DNA of 17,205 nt from positions 1 to 17,205 of the forward strand of contig DATHSN010000224.1 in assembly GCA_035464115.1 (NCBI GenBank), given 5' to 3'. Positions 12,357-17,205 of the stretch are shown piece after piece. Each line of letters begins with the position of its first letter. Within the stretch, counting starts at the first letter, position 1. Below the pieces are notes generated by a model, which saw only the letters and a list, made by a program, of their open reading frames with translations, had not been told where the DNA came from and searched no databases. This DNA is from DATHSN01 sp035464115. GTDB lineage: Bacteria > Actinomycetota > Acidimicrobiia > Acidimicrobiales > SKKL01. Position numbers and translations under genes: made by a program.

Positions 12357-14060
12357 ATGTCCCCCCGAACCCGGCGCCGCTGGCTCGCCGCGCTCGCCGT
12401 GACCGTCCTCGTCGCCACCGCCTGCTCCGATTCCGACGGCGACGCCGCCGCGCCCGCGCCGGCCGACGACGGCGCGTCGAGCGCCACGACCGCGACCGGC
12501 ACCGCGGTCGATGCCGACATCGAGGTCCTCGCCGCCGAGGCCGCACCGCTCACCGCCGATCTGCGGGTCCGCGCCGACGTCCCGGTCGTCGCGGTGGTCA
12601 CCGTCGACGGGCCCACCGGCTCGCTCGCGCTCCCCGAGCCCGAGCCCGCCACCGAGCACCGCATCCCGGTGATGGGCCTGCGGGCCGACGCCGAGCACAC
12701 CATCACCGTCGAGCTGCGCGACGTCGACGGCACGCCGGTGGCCGGCCCCACCGAGCACGCCTTCGTCACCGACCCGCTCCCCGACGAGATGCCGCCGATC
12801 GCCACCATGGTGTCGGAGCCGGACCGCATGGCGGCGGGCTACACGCTGTTCAACCTGCTCGACATCGGCGAGATCCTCGGCATCGACGACGGCGTCGAGC
12901 CCACCGAGGCGCCGTGGTTCGGCTGGCTCGTCATCGTCGACGACGCCGGCGAGGTGGTCTGGTACCACCGGGCGCCGCACCCCATCGGCGACGTGCGGGT
13001 CCTCGACGACGGCACGATCCTGCACGAGTACAACGACACCGGCGCCCGCCACATCAACGTGTTCGGTGAGGTGCTCGACGAGTGGGCCGGCGAGCTGATC
13101 CGCACCGACTTCCGCCTCGACGGCTTCGGCCGGCAGGTGGCGGGCGACGACGCGGTGCCGGTGGCCACCGACTCGATGCACCACCACGTCGACCTGCTGC
13201 CGAACGGCAACCTGCTCACCCTCAGCTCCGAGCTGCGGGCCGTCGACGGGTTCGACGCGCCGCTGTGCGGCGAGGACCCGGCCGACTTCGACGGGACGTA
13301 CCACCTCATCGGCGACGTCATCGTCGAGTTCGAGCCCGACGGCGATCTCGTCCGCGAGTGGTCGCTGTTCGACCACTTCCCCCTGCCCGAGGACGGGGCG
13401 CTCCGCAACGTGTGCGGCATCCCCAACCCGGGGGTGTTCCCGAACTGGATGTACCAGCCCCGCGAGCCCCGGGCCCGCGACTGGACCCACGCCAACGCGG
13501 TCGAGCTCGACGCCGAGCGCAACGCGCTGATCGTGTCGATCCGCCACCTCGACGCCATCGTGGCCCTGCGCTACGAGGACGACGCCGACGGCCCGGCCGG
13601 CGAGATGCTGTGGGAGATCGGCCCGAACGGCACGTTCGCGCTGGTCGACGGCGACTGGTCGTACCACCAGCACGCCCCCGAGGTCGGCGACGACGGGTCG
13701 ATCCTCGTCTACGACAACGGCAACGGCCGCCCGAACGGCGAGCTGTACTCACGGGCGGTGCTCTACGACGTCGACGACGACGCCGGCACCGTCACCCAGC
13801 TCTGGGAGCACGTGAGCCTCCAGGACGGCGAGCCGGCGTTCGCCGCCTTCGTCGGCGACGCCGATCGGCTCCCCAACGGCAACGTGCTCGTCACCGACGG
13901 GGGCTTGTTCGGCGCCGTCGACGACGTGTCGGCCCAGATCGTCGAGGTGGTCCCCGCCGACGATCCGGCCGACAACGAGATCGTGTTCGAGCTGCGGGTC
14001 ACCGGCGGCCAGCACTGGGCGATCTACCGCGCCGACCGGCTCGCGGATCTGCCGGGCTGA
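12357..14060 (+). CDS. Arylsulfotransferase (AssT)-family lipoprotein
   Basis: The 567-residue protein has an N-terminal export signal (MSPRTRRRWLAALAVTVLVA then TAC, lipobox Cys23; the RRRW may indicate Tat export), an acidic linker, a beta-sandwich N-domain and a large propeller domain. Candidate active-site residues follow the AssT pattern: MHHHVDLLPNG (His275-277), DWTHANAVELD (His378), SIRHLDAI (Arg396) and YHQHAPE (His437/His439); the 18-residue His-Arg spacing equals that of E. coli AssT His356/Arg374. The enzyme would move sulfate between phenolic donors and acceptors outside the membrane without PAPS; physiological substrates are unknown. No dsb-type partner is nearby. ATG 12357 is supported by TAGGGT 8 nt upstream. 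The gene ends 27 bp from a convergent small-protein operon. Confidence 0.88.
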   Translation: MSPRTRRRWLAALAVTVLVATACSDSDGDAAAPAPADDGASSATTATGTAVDADIEVLAAEAAPLTADLRVRADVPVVAVVTVDGPTGSLALPEPEPATEHRIPVMGLRADAEHTITVELRDVDGTPVAGPTEHAFVTDPLPDEMPPIATMVSEPDRMAAGYTLFNLLDIGEILGIDDGVEPTEAPWFGWLVIVDDAGEVVWYHRAPHPIGDVRVLDDGTILHEYNDTGARHINVFGEVLDEWAGELIRTDFRLDGFGRQVAGDDAVPVATDSMHHHVDLLPNGNLLTLSSELRAVDGFDAPLCGEDPADFDGTYHLIGDVIVEFEPDGDLVREWSLFDHFPLPEDGALRNVCGIPNPGVFPNWMYQPREPRARDWTHANAVELDAERNALIVSIRHLDAIVALRYEDDADGPAGEMLWEIGPNGTFALVDGDWSYHQHAPEVGDDGSILVYDNGNGRPNGELYSRAVLYDVDDDAGTVTQLWEHVSLQDGEPAFAAFVGDADRLPNGNVLVTDGGLFGAVDDVSAQIVEVVPADDPADNEIVFELRVTGGQHWAIYRADRLADLPG

Positions 14061-14087
14061 CGGCCCCACTCTCCCGGACCCGCCTTC

Positions 14088-14267
14088 TCAGTAGTGCACG
14101 TCGGTGGACAGCTCCGACTCGAGCTCGCGCTCGGAGACCTTCCGGCGCAGGACGGGGTTGTTGCGCACCTGGTGACGGGTGAGAGCCAGCCCGCCGGCCA
14201 TCACCGTGCCGTACACGGTGATCGCGAACACGATGGCGCCGATGGCGAACAGCAACGTGGGGCTCAC
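14088..14267 (-). CDS. Small single-pass membrane protein
   Basis: The 59-residue product has one strong hydrophobic segment (LLFAIGAIVFAITVYGTVMA, residues about 5-24) followed by a charged tail RHQVRNNPVLRRKVSERELE. I do not recognise the family. GTG 14267 is chosen because GAGGAGG lies 7 nt upstream, and its first bases overlap the stop codon of the preceding gene (GTGA at 14264-14267), so the two are translationally coupled. It may be an accessory subunit of a membrane complex, but this is inference. Confidence 0.7.
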   Translation of the reverse strand: MSPTLLFAIGAIVFAITVYGTVMAGGLALTRHQVRNNPVLRRKVSERELESELSTDVHY

Positions 14268-14482
14268 GACCGGACCTCCTCGGGCTGGGCGTGGACCGGG
14301 TGGTCGACGGGCGTGACGACGAGCGTGCCGAGCGAGTGGATCGACGGCACCCACAGGCCCACGAAGATGGCGAGGGTGGTGTCGTCGGCGCCGAAGTAGA
14401 GCCAGACCGACAACAGGAACGAGGCGAAGCCGGCCACGAGGAACGGCAGCTTCGCCCGCACGGCGAACGGGAGCGAGGACAC
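14264..14482 (-). CDS. Small two-helix membrane protein
   Basis: The 72-residue product contains two hydrophobic helices: about 12-30 (LPFLVAGFASFLLSVWLYFG) and 35-56 (TTLAIFVGLWVPSIHSLGTL), joined by a short acidic loop. The GLWVPSI segment looks conserved-like but I cannot name the family. GTG 14482 is selected because AGGAG lies 7 nt upstream (14490-14494); ATG 14518 or 14530 would lengthen the N-terminus but have poor Shine-Dalgarno spacing. It overlaps the next small membrane gene by 4 bp, forming a two-gene operon with a 16-bp palindrome about 45 bp upstream. Confidence 0.65.
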   Translation of the reverse strand: MSSLPFAVRAKLPFLVAGFASFLLSVWLYFGADDTTLAIFVGLWVPSIHSLGTLVVTPVDHPVHAQPEEVRS

Positions 14483-14527
14483 GGGGCAACTCCTGGGGTG
14501 GGAAACGGTGTCCGCCATGTCCTCCCC

Positions 14528-14543
14528 CATTTAGCGCTAAATG
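14528..14543. promoter_or_regulatory. Perfect 16-bp palindrome, probable operator
   Basis: CATTTAGCGCTAAATG is its own reverse complement and is AT-rich compared with its surroundings. It lies upstream of the two-gene membrane operon and after the stop of the hypothetical gene at 14580. The AGCGCT core with flanking A/T resembles LacI-family operators; the regulator is not in the window. Its position near the promoter would suit repression. Confidence 0.6.
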
Positions 14544-14579
14544 AAACCAGGTGGGTCCCCCTACTGTCGGGCGGCGCCG

Positions 14580-15005
14580 TCAGTCCTCGTCGGGCACCGC
14601 CACGCCCATCTGCGCAGCGCGGACCTGCGCTGCAGCGAGCTGACGGGCCCGCTGCGCGTTGGGTGGCAGGCGGCACATGGCGGCGGTGCACTCGAGCACC
14701 TCGGCCCAACGCCACACGGGTGACTCGTCGTCGCGCCGCTGCCAGCGCAGGGCCGCCAGGCGGCGCACGGCGTCGCCGAGCTTCGCGGTGGCGCCCATCT
14801 CCCAGTCCCAGTCGAGCAGGGCGAGCCCGCTGCGGATCTCGAGCGCTGCGCCGAGGGCGCCGTCGTCGTCGAGGCCACCCGCCTCGTCGCACTCGGCGAC
14901 GAAGGCGTCGAGGACCGCGAGCACGAGGGCCCGCTCGGCGCGCGCCTGGTCGACCCGTGGCACGTGCGCCGGAGCGACGCTGCGGGACTCCGTCCACCTC
15001 ACCAC
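14580..15005 (-). CDS. Hypothetical protein, unknown helical
   Basis: The 141-residue frame has strong coding composition and helical segments (ERALVLAVLDAFVAECDEAG, LAALRWQRRDDESPVWRWAE, NAQRARQLAAAQVRAAQMGV), several tryptophans and two cysteines. I recognise no family, and there is no signal peptide or membrane helix. The start is uncertain: GTG 15005 or 15002 are the nearest usable codons, but codon thirds stay GC-rich upstream (DEQRALRAAEAHLAG) up to about 15060. The only upstream GTG, 15119, would overlap the divergent PPK2 start by 25 bp. The terminus VAVPDED is acidic. Confidence 0.55.
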   Translation of the reverse strand: MVRWTESRSVAPAHVPRVDQARAERALVLAVLDAFVAECDEAGGLDDDGALGAALEIRSGLALLDWDWEMGATAKLGDAVRRLAALRWQRRDDESPVWRWAEVLECTAAMCRLPPNAQRARQLAAAQVRAAQMGVAVPDED

Positions 15006-15080
15006 CTCGATGCGGTCGGCACCGGGACCGGCGAGGTGAGCCTCGGCGGCGCGAAGCGCGCGCTGTTCGTCGGACGGACC

Positions 15081-15086
15081 TAGGGT
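15081..15086 (+). promoter_or_regulatory. -10 of the PPK2 gene (leaderless)
   Basis: TAGGGT lies 8 nt before GTG 15095, the same hexamer and spacing found before the arylsulfotransferase gene. No Shine-Dalgarno is present between them. Confidence 0.55.
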
Positions 15087-15094
15087 CGATCGTC

Positions 15095-15946
15095 GTGAGC
15101 GAGCAACTCGACCGTGCACCCGGTCTCGACGAGTACCCACAGCCGGCCGGCGCGGAGCACTACGACGACGGCAACCGGCTCAAGAAGAAGATCTACGAGA
15201 ACGAGCTCGAGCGCCTCCAGGAGGAGCTGGTCAAGCTCCAGTACTGGGTGGCGCACCAGGGCCTCCGGGTGCTGGTGATCTTCGAGGGACGCGGTTCGGC
15301 CGGCAAGGGCGGCGTCATCAAGCGCATCAGCGAGCGCACCAGCGCCCGCATCGTGCGCACCGTCGCTCTCCCCAGGCCCACCGAGCGCGAGCGCACCCAG
15401 TGGTACTTCCAGCGCTACGTCGAGCACCTCCCCGCCGGCGGCGAGGTCGTCCTGTTCGATCGCTCCTGGTACAACCGCTCCAACGTCGAGTGGGTGATGG
15501 GGTTCTGCACCCCCGAGGAGCACCAGGACTTCCTGCGGTCGTGCCCCGAGTTCGAGCGGATGCTCGTGCGGTCCGGGATCATCTTGCGCAAGTACTGGTT
15601 CTCCATCAGCTTCGAGGAGCAGAAGCGACGCTTCGAGGCCCGCAACGAGGAGCCGGTGAAGCGCTGGAAGCTGTCCGAGATGGACCTCGAGGAGCACCGT
15701 CAGTACATCCGCTACTCCATGGCGAAGGACACCACGTTCGCCCACACCGACACCAAGGAGGCGCCGTGGTACGTGGTGCCCTCCGACGACAAGCGGCGGG
15801 CCCGCCTCAACTGCATCTCGCACCTGCTGGCGTCGATCGACTACGAGGACGTGGTCCCCGACCCGGTCGACATCCCCGACCGCGAGCACGTCGCCTACGT
15901 GCGCCCGCCGATGGAGGAGCAGACGTTCGTGCCCTTCACCTGGTGA
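15095..15946 (+). CDS. ppk2: Polyphosphate kinase 2 family protein
   Basis: The 283-residue protein has PPK2 hallmarks: Walker A FEGRGSAGKGGVIKRI (GxxxxGK), VALPRPTERERTQWYFQRYV, Walker B-like LFDRSWYNRSNVEWVMGF, the lid region (RRFEARNEEPVKRWKLSEMD) and PWYVVPSDDKRRARLN. PPK2 enzymes use polyphosphate to phosphorylate nucleotides or the reverse; the single-domain length fits class I, which usually acts on nucleoside diphosphates, though class cannot be fixed from the motifs alone. GTG 15095 follows TAGGGT by 8 nt, and frames further upstream lack coding character. It is divergent from the hypothetical gene and followed by a leaderless epimerase gene. Confidence 0.93.
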   Translation: MSEQLDRAPGLDEYPQPAGAEHYDDGNRLKKKIYENELERLQEELVKLQYWVAHQGLRVLVIFEGRGSAGKGGVIKRISERTSARIVRTVALPRPTERERTQWYFQRYVEHLPAGGEVVLFDRSWYNRSNVEWVMGFCTPEEHQDFLRSCPEFERMLVRSGIILRKYWFSISFEEQKRRFEARNEEPVKRWKLSEMDLEEHRQYIRYSMAKDTTFAHTDTKEAPWYVVPSDDKRRARLNCISHLLASIDYEDVVPDPVDIPDREHVAYVRPPMEEQTFVPFTW

Positions 15947-15947
15947 C

Positions 15948-15967
15948 CGACCCCCGTCCCCGGGTCG
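15948..15967 (+). terminator. Short hairpin after ppk2
   Basis: CGACCC (15948-15953) and GGGTCG (15962-15967) form a 6-bp stem with an 8-base loop, starting one base after the stop codon. It may end the PPK2 transcript, but it also sits just upstream of the -10 of the epimerase gene. Confidence 0.3.
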
Positions 15968-15972
15968 ATCGC

Positions 15973-15978
15973 TAACGT
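15973..15978 (+). promoter_or_regulatory. -10 of the epimerase gene (leaderless)
   Basis: TAACGT lies 6 nt before GTG 15985, one more instance of a TAnnnT hexamer next to a start codon without a ribosome binding site. Confidence 0.5.
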
Positions 15979-15984
15979 CTGGCC

Positions 15985-17001
15985 GTGCCGAACTCCGAGG
16001 CCGGTCTCACCGTCGCCGTCACCGGCCCCACCGGCACGTTCGGGTTCGCGCTCGTCCCCCACCTCGTCGCCGACCCCCGCATCGGCGATCTCGTCGGCAT
16101 CGCCCGACGCCCGTTCGACCCCGCGGCCCACGGCTGGACCACCATGTCGTACCGCCAGGGCGACGTGCGCGATCCCGACGCCCTCGCCGCCGCGTTCGCC
16201 GGTGCCGACGTGGTGGTGCACCTCGCGTTCCTCATCACCGGCGGGGCGTCGTCGGCCACCGCCCGAGCGGTCAACGTCGACGGCACCCTGCACGCGTTCC
16301 GGGCCGCGGCTGCCGCAGGCGCCCGGCGCTTCGTCTACGCGTCGTCGGTGGCGGCCTACGGCTTCCACCCCGACAACCCGGTGGGCCTGGTCGAGGACTG
16401 GCCCACCCGCCCCGCCGAGCGGCTCTTCTACGCCCAGGAGAAGGCCGAGCTCGAGGTGCTGCTCGCCACCGAGGCAGCGACCACCGACATGGACCTCTAC
16501 GTGTTGCGCCCGCCGGTGGTCGTCGGGCCCCACGGCCTCGGCGCCAAGGACCTCATCCCGCCGGCGCTGCTCCCCGCGGTGCGGCTGGCCACCCAGGCCC
16601 TGGGGCGCTCCCCCGTCCCGGTCCCGGTGATGCTGCCGGCCCTCCCGCTGCAGCTGGTGCACGAGGACGACGTGGCCGATGCGTTCGTGCGCTGCATCAC
16701 CGGCGCCGGACCGCCCGGCGCCTACAACATCGCCGGCGACGGCATCGTCACCACCCACGACGTGGCCCGCGCCCTCGGGCTGCTGCCGCTCCCGCTCCCC
16801 GTGGGCCTCACCCAGCGGGGCGCCCGGGCGCTCGCCGCCGTCCCGCTCCCCCGCGCCGTCCCCCCGGTGACCGGCTGGGTCGAGGCGTTGAGCCACCCGG
16901 TCATCGTCGACACCACCCGCGCCACCGACGAGCTGGGGTGGCGTCCCGCCTACTCCGCCGCCGAGGCGCTGCGGGCGGTGGCTCCCACCGCCCGAGGCTG
17001 A
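15985..17001 (+). CDS. NAD-dependent epimerase/dehydratase (extended SDR)
   Basis: The 338-residue protein has an N-terminal Rossmann motif TGPTGTFG (13-20), an acidic GDVRD segment, then FVYASSVAAYG with Ser120/121 and FYAQEKAELE giving YxxxK (Tyr149, Lys153): a complete extended short-chain dehydrogenase active site. VLRPPVVVGP and QLVHEDDVADAF are typical of the NAD-dependent epimerase/dehydratase family, which acts on nucleotide-sugars or related substrates; the substrate is not evident, as no sugar-pathway gene is nearby. GTG 15985 is supported by TAACGT 6 nt upstream. A pair of hairpins follows the stop. Confidence 0.9.
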   Translation: MPNSEAGLTVAVTGPTGTFGFALVPHLVADPRIGDLVGIARRPFDPAAHGWTTMSYRQGDVRDPDALAAAFAGADVVVHLAFLITGGASSATARAVNVDGTLHAFRAAAAAGARRFVYASSVAAYGFHPDNPVGLVEDWPTRPAERLFYAQEKAELEVLLATEAATTDMDLYVLRPPVVVGPHGLGAKDLIPPALLPAVRLATQALGRSPVPVPVMLPALPLQLVHEDDVADAFVRCITGAGPPGAYNIAGDGIVTTHDVARALGLLPLPLPVGLTQRGARALAAVPLPRAVPPVTGWVEALSHPVIVDTTRATDELGWRPAYSAAEALRAVAPTARG

Positions 17002-17014
17002 CCCGGAGGTGGGC

Positions 17015-17038
17015 CGGGGTGGTGCCACCACCACCCCG
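17015..17038 (+). terminator. Hairpin terminator after the epimerase gene
   Basis: CGGGGTGGTG (17015-17024) and CACCACCCCG (17029-17038) form a perfect 10-bp stem with a 4-base loop, 13 bp after the epimerase stop codon. No T-tract follows. Confidence 0.6.
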
Positions 17039-17087
17039 CAGAGGCACCGACGCAGGCGAGCGCCGCGTTCGCGCCCGGACGCGACTC

Positions 17088-17120
17088 GACCCCGGGCCCG
17101 CAGCACGCGGGCCCGGGGTC
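17088..17120. terminator. Strong bidirectional terminator hairpin
   Basis: GACCCCGGGCCCGC (17088-17101) and GCGGGCCCGGGGTC (17107-17120) form a perfect 14-bp stem with a 5-base loop. It lies 12 bp downstream of the acyl-CoA dehydrogenase stop (minus strand) and after the epimerase on the plus strand, so it can serve both converging transcripts. The rest of 17002-17132 shows no gene. Confidence 0.7.
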
Positions 17121-17132
17121 GTGCGGCGTCGG

Positions 17133-17205
17133 CTACTCGATGCGCAGGCCCGAGATGGCCCGGGAGATCACCAGCTGCTGGATCTGCTCGGTGCCCTCGA
17201 AGATG
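17133..17205 (-). CDS. C-terminal fragment of an acyl-CoA dehydrogenase
   Basis: The minus-strand frame runs in from the right edge and ends with TAG at 17133-17135. It encodes FEGTEQIQQLVISRAI followed by SGLRIE, the characteristic C-terminus of acyl-CoA dehydrogenases ('FEGTsqIqrlvIaR'), flavoenzymes of fatty-acid beta-oxidation and amino-acid breakdown that introduce the alpha-beta double bond. Only 23 residues are present, so chain-length class cannot be judged. It is convergent with the epimerase gene across a double hairpin. Confidence 0.85.
   Translation of the reverse strand, partial: IFEGTEQIQQLVISRAISGLRIE

Noticed and set aside
12342..13673. A 443-codon minus-strand open frame opposite the arylsulfotransferase gene
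   Set aside because: Repetitive Val/Gly/Asp/His/Arg content typical of antisense shadows, with no ribosome binding site or recognisable motif; the plus-strand gene is clear.
1..17205. tRNA, rRNA, riboswitch, transposase, integrase, toxin-antitoxin or known defence genes
   Set aside because: None seen on either strand by reading; no cloverleaf, terminal inverted repeats of an element, or hallmark motifs were found.

Overview
The window is very GC-rich, and high-GC codon thirds produce long spurious frames opposite nearly every gene. ECF sigma/zinc anti-sigma pair, Ku with a mycobacterial-style lysine-rich tail, large LuxR-type ATPase regulator, SSI-like lipoprotein and start codons placed 6-8 nt after a TAnnnT hexamer all suggest a chromosomal segment of a high-GC actinomycete. 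An Acidimicrobiia-like (Iamia/Ilumatobacter-type) source is my inference, not proven. I see no insertion sequence, phage gene, CRISPR array, tRNA, rRNA or known defence system, and no gap above 300 bases without a gene.

Layout. 1-107 is the 3' end of a probable YceI-family gene, closed by a 13-bp stem. 189-623 (+) is an OsmC-family protein whose stop overlaps that of a convergent phospholipase D/cardiolipin-synthase-like gene (614-1819, -). That gene is divergent from a diacylglycerol-kinase-family lipid kinase (1916-2869, +), followed by a convergent YihY/BrkB membrane protein (2909-3976, -), so 0.6-4 kb is largely membrane and lipid genes. 4116-5537 (+) is an aldehyde dehydrogenase, followed on the same strand by an ECF sigma factor (5605-6138) and its overlapping zinc-finger anti-sigma (6135-6428).

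6456-11450 is a minus-strand block: Ku, a CsbD-like stress protein, a secreted lipoprotein with SSI-like cysteine spacing, a 930-residue LuxR-type STAND ATPase and a small unknown ORF. The 182-bp region 11451-11632 is divergent and carries a perfect 12-bp inverted repeat. To its right lie an HhH-GPD-like protein lacking the usual catalytic lysine (11633-12286, +) and an arylsulfotransferase-like lipoprotein (12357-14060, +).

14088-15005 (-) holds two translationally coupled small membrane proteins under a perfect 16-bp palindrome, and a hypothetical gene. Then come a PPK2-type polyphosphate kinase (15095-15946, +), an NAD-dependent epimerase (15985-17001, +), two hairpins, and the C-terminus of an acyl-CoA dehydrogenase (17133-17205, -) running off the window.

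The genes do not form one pathway. Stress response is the recurrent theme (OsmC, ECF/anti-sigma, Ku, CsbD, PPK2). The most reproducible signal across the window is a leaderless-promoter arrangement before several unrelated genes. I found no complete new multi-gene system; the best leads are the small membrane operon with its palindrome, the divergent inverted repeat at 11.5 kb, and the non-canonical HhH-GPD protein.
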